Shown here: positions 8,542 to 22,330 of the stretch, in pieces | How the letters are laid out: every line of letters begins with the position of its first letter | How positions within the stretch are numbered: position 1 is the stretch's first letter | Assembly: GCA_949130485.1 (NCBI GenBank) | Contig: OX422193.1 | Coordinates: forward strand, 331,501-395,500 | DNA length: 64,000 bases | DNA from: Agelas oroides | Taxonomy: Eukaryota > Porifera > Demospongiae > Agelasida > Agelasidae | Direction of reading: 5' to 3' | Notes under the pieces: model-generated | Told to the model about the DNA's origin: nothing | The model's database searches: none | What the model saw: the letters and a program-made list of their open reading frames with translations, nothing else | Position numbers and translations under genes: made by a program

Positions 8542-11500
8542 ATGGCAGACCATGCAAACAACGCCAAGCGACACAGGGGCGAAACCTTCCTTTTTACGTC
8601 TGAGAGCGTCGGAGAAGGGCACCCGGGTGCGTTGGGGCTAGCTTGGGAGGAGGCGGGGCTACCTGATTGTGTCATGATTGTGTTAAACAGCCTAAGAGGC
8701 AAAGGGTAGTCACTTATATGCCGCCTGTTGAATGTCTGTGACCACAATCAAGTTTTCTTGATCGCTTGATTGTTCCCTTCTGAGGCTCTTGATCACTTGA
8801 TTTTCAGGGTCAAAGGTCAAATTGCAGCCTCGTGTTCTTGATTGTTGATTTTTAGCTGTTCAGAAGTCACCTTGATCCCCCCCCCCCCCCCCCCCGCCCC
8901 AAAAAAGGGCTTTGATCACTCGGTTCAATTTTGATCCCGGTTGCAAACGCTTCTACACGGGACATATAGACCCTGTGCCTGCGTGGGCATGGTCCGTATA
9001 TTATACTCGAAAGTATATGATTTTCCCCATACTCACCACCATTTTGTAGGGCAGTAGAATAGTAGTAATGTACACGTGGACCCCTTGTTGGCTCCCTGCC
9101 AGCAATACTGACAGCTGGCTCGCTTAGTGGCTCACCTATGTTATCAGGCTAATTGCGATGTATGTCATACTGCAGTGATTTTAGATGCGGCTCATTGTAA
9201 CGTTCAGCAGCCAGCTCACAAGCTCGTCGCTGTATAAACGTGCCGTTCACAGAGCCATTTTTTGCCCTACATTGCGTCATCAGAACACTGACGCCACAGC
9301 CCGTGACGTCACTGCCACTTGTAACCACGCCCATTTAGGCACAGGGTCTATAAGTGACTACCTCTTGAGATGGCATTAGTGCGTGTCTGGTAGCCTCATT
9401 ACCAGGCCTTCGCTGCCTCCAGCCTTGCAGAGCGCGAATACTCTCCCTCCCTTACTTCCCTCCTTCTGTTCCTTTCCTCCCCTCCTTTTCTCCTTCCTTC
9501 CTCTGCAGATAAGATTTGTGACCAGGTATCTGATGCCATCTTGGATGCCTGTCTTGCTCAGGACCCCCACAGCAAAGTAGCCTGCGGTGAGCTTGTGTGC
9601 CGTGTGGCATGTTGATGACTGGAGTGCTAGGTTGTTATAGCTACTGTTAAGTGAAAAACTAAGGTTACACGATGAAAAGGACTCCCAAACAACGGCTGAA
9701 TTAACACTGAAGAGTTTTGTTGGTTGCATCACTGGGTCTGTTGCTTAGCAACCAACTGTTGCTTCAGGTACATTATGTCACACCCTTTGCACAGGCTCCT
9801 CCTCACCTTATCACTCATCCCAACCACTTATCCTCCTTTTCCCTCACACATTCTACCCTCACACCCACTCTTTATCCTCATAACCCCCCTTCTCACCTAT
9901 CTGTCACCCCCTCTCTCCCTCATCTCTCACACTCCTCACCTGTCACCCCCTCTCCCTCATCTCTCACACTCTTCACCTGTCACCCCCTCTCCCTCATCCC
10001 TCACTCCTCACACCCTCACCTATCTGTCACCCCCTCTCTCCCTCATCCCTCACACCCTCACCCCCCATCCCCTCACATACCACACCCCATCACAGAGTGT
10101 GCCACTAAGACGGGTATGATTATCATCCTGGGGGAGATCACAAGCACGGCAGTTGTCGACTATCAGAGAGTCATCAGAAATACCATCAAAGAAATTGGAT
10201 ATGATGACTCCAGGAAAGGTGGGAGGATGTGGTGTGTGTGTGTGTGTGTGTGGTAGGTGGGCATTGTGGTGTGTGCAAGACCAATGTTTGTAAGGTACTT
10301 GTATACACAACATCATCAATCTATATCTGTATTTCACCTTCCTCCCTCAGGTTTTGACTACAAGACGTGCAATGTTTTGACAGCAGTTGAGAAGCAGTCT
10401 GTTGAGATTGCCCAGGGTGTGCACAAGGGGAGGGAGGAGGAAGACATCGGAGCAGGGGACCAGGTAAAACTGGTAGGGATTCTGGTTACTTGGGAAACCT
10501 TCCTGGGTAGGAAGTCATGGCACATTTCTAGCCTTGATCATTTACCAACGAGTAGTGCATCACTCAGCTAATAGCGCAAAAGTCTCATGGTAAATGTTGG
10601 CTTGTCGTCCTTTTCACAAAGAGCACACATGGCAGTGGGTGCCTAAACTAATGTATATTTCAACCATAAACTCGTTACAGACAGACATACATACATACAA
10701 TCAGATTAGTGACAGCCACACCCGCATGCCACATGCTAAGGCGTTTGGCAATAAATTTGAAATAAACACAAATGCAATAATTGTCCAACTGACCTTGCTT
10801 TAATAACTGCAAGCTGGGGTGAACCCACTTGTTGGACATCTGAACAATGTCTCATGTTAACTTGCACTTTGTGAGGATCACCCTCCAAAGAGCTGAAGAA
10901 GAGGAACTTGCTGTAGTCAACCGTCCGTCCTCCTTCCCCACACACATAGGGGTTGATGTACGGGTATGCGACGGATGAGACCCCGGAGATGATGCCTCTG
11001 ACAATCATGTTGGCTCACAAGATGAACATGAGGATGGCCGAGTGTCGACGCAACGGAACACTACCCTGGCTGCGACCTGACGGCAAGACACAGGTGCAGT
11101 GGAAGAGTCCCCTTCCCCTCCCGTTTTTCTAGTACCTTCCCTTCCCACCTCCCTTCCCCCTCCTTTCCCCCTCTCCTTCCACCTCTTTCCCTCCTTCCCC
11201 TCCTTCTCCTCTCTCTTCCACCTCTCTATTCATCTCTCCCCATCCTCTTCCCCCCTCCCCCCTCCCCCTCCCCCCAGGTAACAGTAGAGTACAGGGTGGA
11301 GGACGGGGCGTGCATCCCATTACGGGTACACACGGTGGTGATCAGCACTCAGCATGATGATGACATCTCGCTGGAGGAGCAGCGCAGACAACTGAAGGAG
11401 GAGATTATTAAGGTGAGGGTGTGCGGAAGTTAAGAGGTGAGGGGTGAGGGATGAGGGGTGAGGATAAATGATTGTGAGGGAAACCTGTGTATTGGAGTGT

Positions 11501-12161
11501 GTGCGGCTAAAGACTTCTCTCTTTCCCTCCCATCCTCAAAGAAAGTGATCCCTGCACAGTACCTTGATGATGACACGGTGTACCACATCCAACCGTCTGG
11601 AAGCTTTGTAGTGGGAGGGCCACAGGTGCGTCACATGACTATCACATGATTTAGGAATCATTTTATACAGTTGCTATGTCCACCAGTCACATGACTTTCA
11701 CATGACCCTTGTGTGCAGGGAGACGCAGGTCTGACTGGTCGTAAGATCATTGTTGACACATACGGAGGATGGGGGGCACACGGGGGTGGGGCATTCTCTG
11801 GGAAGGACCCCTCGAAAGTGGACCGGTCAGCTGCATACGCTGCACGCTGGATTGCCAAGTCTCTGGTGGCCGCTGGACTGGCCAGACGTCTTCTGATACA
11901 GGTTCGACTCGCCTAATGCCTGTTCACATATCAGAGAGTTGGTAGACTCTCTATGTAGGGATGGCGCCGACGCGCAATATATGCAATACTTAAGCAAAAG
12001 CCGTATAACTTCACCACAAACACGCTAAAAGCTTATTTAAGCGCCCAGGCTTCCTCTTTGAGTGCCTTTGTGATCAGCAAGACTCATATAAGTGGCTAAA
12101 AGCCAAGCGGAAGACAGCTAGACGTAAAAGTGTGCTCTAGCAAAAGTGCCATTTTTGTTAT

Positions 12162-12197
<36 letters not shown>

Positions 12198-14204
12198 TGT
12201 TCCGACCATTCCGACCACTTTGTAAATTACGATAACTCGAAAACGGCTCAAGTACTCACCTTGATTTTAGCACGAAACGGATGCTCATCACAGCGCGCAG
12301 CTTCCCAACAGTACTCAGCGTCTTCATAGCTTCAAATTCACCCTGGTCAACAAAAGCCATTCACAACACTCTGAGGCTGCTGTCTGTTGCTTAGGACGCC
12401 ATTTTATAATTTTGCACGCATGCGCACACGAAGTCTCGTTCCCAGACCAAAGACCACGGTCATTGGTCTGGAAGCGAGACTAGTACACAGGCGAAATGGC
12501 TGGCAGCGGGCAGTACGCATGGCTAGCACAGACTTTTCCTCCCGCGGCATTGGGCAAGGCTTATGAACACCACGTAGGTAAGGCGCTACCTACTTGTAGC
12601 TACACTAAAAATAGCCTACTCACCGCTTTAGTGAAGCTAGGATGGTCAGTTGTCAGTATGATAGTTTTCTGTGCTGCAGCTGGTCAGTCGTCATGACAAC
12701 TGAATCATGAAATTGGTTTCACAAAGTTTGGTAGGGAGAGCAGTTGGCCCTTTATCAGGTTCTAGCTGGCTATATTACTCATTATTATTACATGCCTGGA
12801 ACTACTACTAAACTGTCAACACCGTTTCAAGTTCTGGTGTGGTTACACTTGAAATATTCTTAGGCTTAGGTCTAACTGTAACTGAGATTAACATCAAAAA
12901 AGTACAGAAACAAGACTTAAAAAACATTAAAAATGTAAAAAGATGTAGGGATGGCATGCCAAAAAGTATGCAAACAAGGTAGGGATGATAGCATAAAAGC
13001 AAAGGTCAACATAAAGGCAATGCCCCATCCCTACATCTTTTTCACACTGCAGTTATGACAGTGTACTGGAGGTCTCTATAAAATGTACAACAACCTTACT
13101 GGCAGTTCTTGAAAGGCATAGCTGTAACCTTGTTCTCAGGCCACTTCCTCCTCCCACATGGCCTGGGTTCTGGACTCCAAACCCTTCGAAAGGGCAAGAA
13201 GGGTCTGGGGTCCAGATTGCAGTGTAGTCTAGCAGCATGGGGTATGTGGTGTATGTGTACCTTGTCGGAAGCTATGCATGTAGCGACCAGGTAGCTTTTG
13301 ATGCTGACATGCTATTTGTAGTAACAGTGGAACCCTTGTTGGCATTTAATATTGTATACGGACCGCTTATACAACCTAGACACTGAGCTGAAGTGAGCTG
13401 CAGGACTGCATGGTCATATAGTAAGTGCTGTAGTATTTAAAAACTCAAGTAGTTGGTGCTCATTTACAGCATATTAACTCCACAGATGGTGCAGGTTTAG
13501 GTTTCAAGCATGCTGTCTAACTGCAGTGTGAAAAAGATGTAGGGATGGGGCTTTGCCAATATGTTGACCTTTGCTTTCATGCATCATCCCTACCTTGTTT
13601 GCATACTTTTTGGCATGCCATCCCTACATCTTTTTACATTTTTAATGTTTTTTAAGTCTTTATTCCTTTCCCCCTTCCCTCTTCCCTTTCTCCCTCTTCT
13701 CCCTCTCCCACATCTCTTCCCTCCTCCTCCCTCTACTTCACATCTCTCTTCCTTTTTCTCCCTCACCCGTTCCTCATTCCTTCCCTTCCCTCTCTTTTCC
13801 TACCTCCAGGTCTCCTATGCCATTGGCATAGCCAAGCCACTGTCTATTTACGTTGATACATTTGGCACCTCGAAACTCTCCAGTCCGGAGCTTTTGGCTG
13901 TCATTGAAAAGAACTTTGACCTTCGACCTGGGGTTATCATTAGGTGAGCTATTGTGGGATAAACATATTCTTATACAATCATGTAGTTTAGAACTTGGCA
14001 GTAGTGATGTGTCAAGCCCTCCCTCCCTTCCTTCCTCTCATCCCATTGCTCCGTATTGTCTTCTCTCTGCCTTCTTCTCTTTCTTCATTCTCTTTCCACA
14101 GGGAGTTAGGCTTACGGCAACCCATCTTCCAGAAGACAGCTTGTTACGGTCATTTTGGAAGGCCAGAATTCTCATGGGAACAGCCAAAGAAACTCGTCCT
14201 TTGA
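8542..14204 (+). CDS. MAT: S-adenosylmethionine synthetase (methionine adenosyltransferase, ten exons, complete)
   Basis: Makes S-adenosylmethionine from methionine and ATP in the cytosol. Exons: 8542-8626, 9509-9586, 10096-10218, 10351-10463, 10950-11093, 11278-11412, 11542-11625, 11719-11901, 13810-13943, 14102-14204. They sum to 1182 nt, 393 residues; animal MAT2A has 395. Conserved motifs in order: [17 protein letters not shown] (ATP/methionine site), [32 protein letters not shown] (signature 1), [40 protein letters not shown] (signature 2, P-loop), [10 protein letters not shown], and the C-terminal [12 protein letters not shown]. Phases are consistent at every junction. The second-last intron (11902-13809) is swollen by inverted-repeat insertions. 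The last exon is duplicated 27.8 kb downstream. It is divergently paired with the methyltransferase gene. Confidence 0.97.
8706..9362. mobile_element. Element with TAGTCACTTATA ends in MAT intron 1, CTTGATC-rich left half
   Basis: Begins TAGTCACTTATA and ends TATAAGTGACTA. The left part (to ~8960) is rich in CTTGATC/GATCAAG words and is homologous, in inverted orientation, to 63241-63503. The right part (8966-9352) has its own inverted ends, TATAGACCCTGTGCC and GGCACAGGGTCTATA. A poly(C) run lies at 8879-8896. Non-coding. Confidence 0.65.
12160..12198 (+). repeat. (TTTC)n microsatellite in a MAT intron
   Basis: About nine TTTC units within the long second-last MAT intron. The surrounding 11902-12880 intron sequence has no coding signal. 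Confidence 0.8.
12432..12482. mobile_element. Short fold-back element of the AGTCTCGT family
   Basis: Arms AGTCTCGTTCCCAGACCA and TGGTCTGGAAGCGAGACTA around a short centre, in the MAT second-last intron. Confidence 0.65.
12888..13662. mobile_element. Inverted-repeat element with GATGTAGGGATGG arms
   Basis: Left arm 12888-13053 and right arm 13495-13662 are inverted copies of ~165 bp (AAGACTTAAAAAACATT at the left end, complement at the right). Each arm contains GATGTAGGGATGG-type words. The centre is ~440 bp and non-coding. It lies in the second-last MAT intron. The same GTAGGGATGG word recurs in unrelated elements elsewhere in the window. Confidence 0.75.
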
Positions 14205-17200
14205 ATCACTTCATTAATTTTGTCATAGCAACTGACTCATTTTGTACTCGACTAATTAATGTGTGCTGATTGGTATACGGGTTGGCTTGGTGTGTGCTTG
14301 TCTTAGGTGACCACACAAAAGTTGTAATTGCACAGAATGAGCAACCTCTGTATAGTCCTGTGCCCAGACCCCACCCAGCTCACGTAAGGAGAAGAGGTCT
14401 GGTGTCAATGTGGAGCGACCAATGAAATCGCAGAGTAGCGTTTATTGGAATAATGCGGAAGCGAGAACAAGTACTTAAATCGTACTGCTTGAAGTGATGT
14501 TATGAAATTCCTACGCTAACAATTACAAGGCTTCAATACTTCCGCAAGCCCAAGGATTTGGACTTGTGACACCAGACCCTTTCTCCTTGCGTTAGCTGGG
14601 TGGGGTCTGGGCATGAGACTAACCTCTGTAATGCTAAGGATAACCCTACAACTGTAGTTAGGTAGTATAAATGGCATGCACTGAAGTAGCATTTTGGCTT
14701 CACCATGTGCTTTATCTACTCGATCAGTAAACAGCTCCACTAATTGGATAATGTGTAGTTGTAAGTGTACACTTTACCGGTGACAATTTTGTTGTAAGAC
14801 CAGTTCTGTTTGTGGTAAACAAGTAGATGGTTATACTCACGCAGTTAGTCGTGTCACTACAACTGTGTGTAGCTATATGTGGGTGAGACAGGTGTATTAA
14901 TGGTGTATGAATCACATGTGTACCTGGTACAAAGGATTCTGTAAATGACTAACAATTAAGGTGCACGGTCCTCTCCTATAAACTGTTGTTCATTGGTGGT
15001 TTCAGAGCTGCCAGGTTACCTGGGCAGGCGACACGCACGGCAGAGCCGCTGTCACAGTTTCCATAAGCAATAACCACAATTGACCAGAATTTTACTCAGG
15101 CAATGCCCGGGCTTGCCTGAGTCTGGAACCGCTACTGCTGTTATTACAGCATATACTGGCATCATATACTTCATAACAGGGAAAATGTTGGGCAAGCCAA
15201 ACTCATAACTGATCATTATAAGGGCCGGCTCTCGATCAGGCACATATTATCATACCAGTATATGACAGGCATCAGCCATGCACATATATAAGGCTATAGG
15301 AGCTGTTCATTATAAGGGCTCACAATTATCATACCAGTATATGCATATGTATCAGGCATCATACCTGGAAGCTATTGGTGCCCATTGAGTTGGTGTCATA
15401 AACAGGTATCAGTTGACCAACAGGAAGGTAGTGTGGCTGATGATGAGCTAGCTACAAGTGTCTGAAAATGAGTTTGTACAGTAACTGTTGCTCTGTTGCT
15501 GCTAACATTGCTGTACAAGCTTTCACTATAAACTGCAAGAGTCAGACTTTGACTGCCACATGTATGACCATCAAGTGCAAGACATACGAGGTAGTCCGGT
15601 GAGGAGCTGCAGAATCCTTTAGCTAAATAGTCTCTTCTTGCCAAACAATTATCAATCCTGGAAGAGGTTATGTTGCTTTAATCTTGTACAGCTTTTCTAG
15701 CTATCGTCGCTTGTACTGCAAGTGCTGTGGTGAAGGACTGGGAATGAGGCTACATCTTTTATCATTATTGCTGGAGGAGGTTACATTGCTTAAGTTCAGG
15801 AAACGCTTCCGAGAAAGTCCCTAGAACACCTATCAAAATCAGGCTGGGGGACTTCTCCAATAGCTGAATAGTCTCATCATTGCTGGAAGAGGTTGTGTTG
15901 CTTCAACCTTGTATGTGTTTATAATTCTGGCAGGAATATGTAGCCAACTGGGTCTTCTGAAGACACAACAAAATGGAAGCTCCTTGAAAAACTTCCGTTA
16001 TTGGCTACAATTTTAAGCCAAGCAACGATAAGCTAATCTAATCATATTACCAAAATCCACAAGGATTCTTGGCTTTGATGGTATATTGGCAAAACTTTAT
16101 TTGCACCAGAACTAATCTAAGCATTCTGTAAGCAATCAAAGACTGAAGGAATTGAAGGACTCGGAACAAGGTCACGTAGATGCTGAAGGCATTGAAGGCC
16201 TGAAAATGAGGCTCGTGGCTTCTGGTAGATTCTGCAGTCTACAGGCATGGTGATTTCCTATTCTTGTAGCTACACATGCAAGTACCAGTATATTGCATGA
16301 ACAATAAGCCATCTGTCAGGTCTGATGCATTACTTAATAATTGCTCCGAACTCTTAAATAACTTGGGTTGCAGTCATGATTAAGTTAAAGAGATAAGATC
16401 ACATAACTCTAAGTATGCAGCACATACTAAGTTAGCTACTAGATAAGGAACATATAGTACGGTATGTGTTCGTCGTTGAGTAAAGCAACGACCCACTTGT
16501 ATGATACACATGTTTACTGAAAACAGAACCAGTCTTTAATTAATAATTAACACTCAAGTGTGTTGATGCCATTGGACTGAATTCTTGCTATCAATGTATC
16601 AATGCATGACAATCATGCATGCATTAGGTGACCACAAATTGCTTACACATGAGTACATCATGCAAAGCACTGCACTGGACAAGCTGTACCTGGTGCATGT
16701 GTGCATGACTTGAGTAATCATGCACAAATTGTTTAGCATAGCACCATAAATCATGCAAACCTGCAATGCTCAGATGATTGGATACAAAACCCTACAACTG
16801 TTCATATGCAATAAAAGTGCGCTAAATCAGTTAAAGCGTTAGCTTCCCCATGTGCTTTATCTTTATTTAGTAAACAGCTCCACGTGGGAAACAAGTCTGC
16901 ATGGTGCAGGTGTAACCTGTACCAGGTACAAAAGATTCCATAATTTAACAAGATATTAAAGCGTGGTGGTCTTCCTGTAAACATCAATATTGGGTTGTTG
17001 TGTACAAATGATAAAATGTACGCTGCAACTCAGAAACTGGTACGAAAGATTCCATAATTATAGTTGATGAATCCAACAAGGTATTGATCTTGTAAAAGCA
17101 TGGTCCTTTTCCTACATGTAAAACACCTATATTGAATCAGTGTACAATTGACAGTTATGCACTGCGTTGTACTAAACATTCTTCCTTCCTTAAATGTGGA

Positions 17201-18520
17201 AGGTAATGATGTCTTGTACGTAAACATAACTGACTCAAGTACTTTGAGAAGCTTCACAATCAGACTTTCAATGTGTTCAGAAGACTTATATACTTGGAAG
17301 CATCCCCTGAACTTTGCAGTGTGTCACGCACATGCAATTAAAATGACCTAAATGATTTTATTTATTGTGAAGCTTTCATACCAGTTTCTGAGTGGATGGC
17401 ATTGACAAAAGTATAATTGTTGCATGTAGGGATTTAGCCTCATATCGCACACTGTTTTCTTTGCACAGCCTGGATACGAGGCTATTTGGGATTTCATGTG
17501 TAAAATGCATTGTGGTTTTTTCCAAGATACAACATTGGATTGTGCCATCATATATCCATTCAACTGAAAATTTTGTGCTGAAATAGCCTAAGTAGCACTG
17601 TCCAAGATTCAAGCGTGCGTTTTCAAGGTACATACCTTACTGTGTTTGATCCCAAATCTGTTGTGGTTATTGTGAACAAGCTGAGTGATTAAGGGAGACA
17701 CACAGCAGCAATCCTACCCCTATACCAGTAGTATCATGACTGTGTATACATGTTTCTCATCCTCAACATAAAGAAGTAAGACAGCTCCCCATAAAGAATT
17801 TCCATCCCATCCTTCCAGCCATCAGCCACCATATAGTCCACTACACTATAGTATTGACTTAATTTAGAAGATTATAACAAGCTCAGTAGCTAGCACTGCA
17901 GAATCTTAGGAGAGGGAGAAAACCCCAAGTGATTTGGACAGTGCTTTGCTCATTTTCATATGAATCACTGCTGCACCATAGTAAAAAGCAGTTGAATCAA
18001 ACAAGGGGCATGCGAGCTGTACTGCATCAAAAGGGTAGTGCTATTATCTTTGTAGAACTGAAAAACAGTAAAACTACAACAAAAATGCCCTGTGTTTCAA
18101 ATTCTCCTAAGCCTGCAAAGATTTAGTGGGATGTATAGCTGGCAATGAACCACCAGTGCTCAAGCATGAAAATCACTAATACTAATTTTTTTTGTGGGGG
18201 GGTTTCATGCTACAATTTTAATTAAGCTGCAAAGCAGTCAATCTGCATGGTGTGATTTTCTATTCATGTTGAATCACAGGTATTTCATGTACAATAACCA
18301 TGTATATACCCATCAGTCAAAAGAGCTTATAGAAGATAACATATATGCAGCACATACTAACCTACTAGCTAAGCAACACATACATGAAACTTGGCAGAAG
18401 TTCAATGTTTCTAACTGCTGAGTTTATCAAACTATTAATACTGCAAGAGTGAGCTCCAAAACTGCAACACATATATACTAGCTAAGCACAAAGAAAAAAA
18501 AATGAGAAAAAAAAATTGCT
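14205..18520. other. Gene-free stretch downstream of MAT (left part of duplicated block)
   Basis: No convincing coding region. It holds a TAGTC...CAGACC long-arm fold-back (14353-14621) and copies of a segment with GAAGTAGCATTTTGGCTTCA / ATGTGCTTTA words, near 14665 and 16830 (related copies at 42190 and 43020). The rest is AT-rich sequence. Much of 14.2-16.0 kb is homologous to 42.0-43.2 kb. Confidence 0.6.
14353..14621. mobile_element. TAGTC-family element with ~50-bp arms
   Basis: Ends TAGTCCTGTGCCCAGACC and GGTCTGGGCATGAGACTA. The arms extend through CCCACCCAGCT and AAGAGGTCTGGTGTCA. The centre is unrelated non-coding DNA. It lies just after MAT. Confidence 0.65.
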
Positions 18521-19250
<730 letters not shown>

Positions 19251-19632
19251 CTGCTATATATTTCTTGTACAATATGGTGATCTCTCCTTAAGAAATGCTT
19301 GAGCATAATCATTCCTAATCAGCGAGTAGCGCAATGAAGCAAAAAACCTTGGCAACCAAAAACCATACACATGCAAGACTATTTATTGGGGAGCCATGCA
19401 ATGCCATGCAATGCCATGCAAAGCAGCGTGCGCACAGGAGACTTGGTAAGACTTTAGAATGGTTTCTCTGGCTTCTGTTCAATGCAAACATTGTTACAAC
19501 TTGGGATGCAAAAAGTAAGCTTTAAAAATGCAGCACATTTTAGCTAAGCAAGAAAATCACATATTTAAACAGTACCAAACTTATCAGTGTTTCTAGCTAC
19601 CAAGTTTATTAAGCCATCAAAAAACAAATGCT

Positions 19633-20888
19633 TCAGTTGATACTAAATGGCCTGACACAAACTTCTGCGGGGACTTCAACACGCCTCAGGAGGATCTTTG
19701 CATTTCCTGCACAACCTGTCGGTATTACTTGAAAGGTGTGCTGATCTTGATCCAGCACCCGGCAGAGCGGTGATTCACCTTAGCAAGCATGAAAGAAGAA
19801 TAGAGCATGCAGCACTGACACATAAAATCTTATGCACATGTACACATCCATGCATGCACCCACACAAGTACTCACGCACGCACATGCACACAACACATGC
19901 ACACACACACACGTGCACAAGTACTACTGTTGCTTTCACTTTCCTTTGAATGAGTGTGAAGCATCAACACTCAGCGTGTAAGTATTAGCAAGTACATGCT
20001 TGTACTTGTACCAATGTATGCAACCTGATCTCTCATCCCTTCGAAGCAAGGCTGCATAAACTCATGTTGTAGTTAGTCACACACACACACTTACAAGATT
20101 GAAATTCCTCAGCATCAACCCTGCACTGAAACCCAGTTGGACTGCCAGTACTGTGCCACGTGAAACAGGTAGTTGCTTCGCTAGCATTGGTGTAGTTGGT
20201 AAACGTCACTCCATCATCGACGAGATATGGGCAGCAGTCTTGAGGCGCAGCTGGAGTAGGGAATGACCGTGTTATCGTGCGTTGAATACCTCCTAGAGTA
20301 CACCTCACACCACAGCTAAACCAGGCCCCTGCGTGCAGGTTTGTAAAGGTGACATTCTCCATCTGATCACAGCTGTGTTCCCATCGTGTTAGAGGGCACT
20401 TTTCCAAAACTCGAACAAAGCATTCGTACTTTCCAGCCGAGTTGCCATGTGAGAACCTGAAGGTTAAGGAATAATTGCTTTGACCAGGTGGCAGAATGAC
20501 TTTTGGGGTCTTATCAATGAAGCGCAGTGATACACAACTGAATGCTGCAGAGAGAGACACGAGCAATAATTGTGGGTTCAGTAATACAATGTCAAAATTT
20601 GGTACATGATTGCAAGAACTGTGGAAATGCATCTTAAATTTCTGAAGTCTTATGAAATGTTATATGCAAGTTCACAAATTTAAATTTGGTAGCAGGAAGG
20701 TATGTTACTATGGAATAAGAATATTTGCAAAGTCCTTTTTTAAACTTCAAATCAGCCATCCGGCAGTGCTAACATAAAGAATACAGAACAGAACAGATAT
20801 ATTGACATAACCAGTACAGCTTCTTACCAACTCCGCTGATGCTACAAACGCAAGCAGCTATCAGGAAGACATTCATTGTGCTGAACAT
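19633..20888 (-). CDS. Secreted cysteine-rich FN3-like protein, copy 1
   Basis: Three exons, 20888-20828, 20544-20095 and 19778-19633, giving 218 residues with consistent phases (1, 1). Exon 1 is a signal peptide (MFSTMNVFLIAACVCSISGV). Exon 2 reads like a fibronectin-III-type beta sandwich: NYSLTFRFSHGN, YECFVRVLEKC, VTFTNLHAGAWFSCGVRCTL, TRSFPTP, then DCCPYLVDDGVTF and FQCRVDAEEF. A cysteine codon is split over the last intron. Exon 3 ends LLRRVEVPAEVCVRPFSIN. Cysteines are numerous and paired; several N-glycosylation sites are present. It is therefore an extracellular protein. I cannot name the family; FN3-like is inferred from the strand pattern and the L-PG-W-F-GVR motif. A close paralogue lies at 44619-45869. 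Confidence 0.85.
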
Positions 20889-22330
20889 TGTAACTCCAGT
20901 TCACTTCAGGCGAAGAATTGTGAGCTTGCTTCACATGAGATTCGAGGGGAGGGCAACTGAATGAGAGCGTGCTTTGAGTTTATCTTTTGGTTGCTTAAAT
21001 ACGATAAGTGAAATCTAGCTAGTGGGTACAACATGACGATCTCTCCATGAGATAAGTGAAATCTGGGTAGTGTTTAATGTACAATGTGGGGATCTCTCAA
21101 AATAGTAAGTGAAATCTGGGTAGTGCATGTTTAATTAATGTACAACAAGGGGATCTCTCTATGGGAAATGAACTAACACAAGTGATTCCTGCTCTACATT
21201 TGGTTAAAACAGATTTGGGTTGCTATTTATGTCAACATACACTGGTAAAACTGGGGACCTGAAACAAGTCAAGTACAACTACTTTATCATATATATATAC
21301 ATATACTTGGTTCTGAATAATTTGCAAGCTGCATGCATGCAAGTGACTATAAAGACTGCAAGGAGGCAGCAAAGCGAACTCTAGGCCTGGCCACATCACA
21401 ACTAGCTTGTGGTAGGCGAAGGCTTCTCTTAGCAGGTCAAGGTCACTCAGTTAGCAAGTCACTTGAGCAGTGCTGAGGTTGTAGTAGAGGCACAGTACTC
21501 AAATTCTGTTTTGAACTCAATTTCAGGGCTCAAATGGGCCTTAAATAATAGCTAGGTGCAGTAACCAATAAAGAAGAATGCAAGATAAGATAATGCAATA
21601 AAACAGGGTGCTAAGCTCTGAGTTGTACGATTTGAGGGCTAGCTCTGAGTTGTACGCCACGCAGCTTTTGGTTTCTTTCTGCACAAAACTACAGACACAA
21701 CAGAACAAGTGAAAAGTTAGAAATGGAAAGGTTAAGACTTCTTAATTAGAATCTTTACCATGGTGTTAGGTTAACGGCTAGTTTACAGAAATTTATTCAC
21801 AGATGAGGCCATAATTTTTGTCTAGATTCCAGCAAATGTGTACATCTAACATAAAAATGGTTGGCTGGCTGTACTCAACCATCAGGGTTCTAGTTAACAA
21901 GTGCTACAGTTCTCTACAAAAGCTTCACTCACATGAGTAGCTATGTTGCCATGTACATTGCTTCACGTACACATGCAAGAGAAAGAAACTGCAAATGGAG
22001 TGTTTCTACTTTGTAGTGAGTATAGCTATACATCATTGTATTTTGCACGGTAGGAGCTACATTCCTATAAGGTTGTGGTTATATATATATATGAAATTAT
22101 GCAGTGTTGCCTGACAAGATGTGGCTCTGTGGTGAAATCGAAAAAGATTTTGCTGATTTTTTTATTGAATTCTTTCAGACCAAAAGTGTGATTTAATGCC
22201 AGTGTTCATTTTATAGCCATCCACTACATGTCACTGGAGGTCAGAGGACAGCTCCTTCCGCTCTCCTCACCAGCTAGCTACTATTTCCACAGTATTTCTT
22301 CCTGGCTGAAGTGCTATCCTCTACAGATGT
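20889..22330. other. Upstream flank of secreted gene copy 1, duplicated block end
   Basis: Non-coding. Beyond the promoter repeats it matches 45870-47160 (shared words include ATGGAAAGGTTAAGACTTCT and GGAGTGTTTCTACTTTGTAG), with indels. Homology stops near 22330 / 47165. Confidence 0.65.
20999..21190. promoter_or_regulatory. Tandem ~60-bp repeats upstream of secreted gene copy 1
   Basis: Three to four imperfect repeats built of GATAAGTGAAATCT, AATGTACAA and GGGGATCTCTC, starting ~110 bp upstream of the ATG at 20888. The same array precedes the paralogue (45945-46120), which makes it a candidate shared control region. Role inferred. Confidence 0.5.

Noticed and set aside
9717..10256. Plus-strand frame of 179 codons covering MAT exon 3
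   Set aside because: Only 10096-10218 is coding; the upstream part is a CTCACC-type intron repeat.
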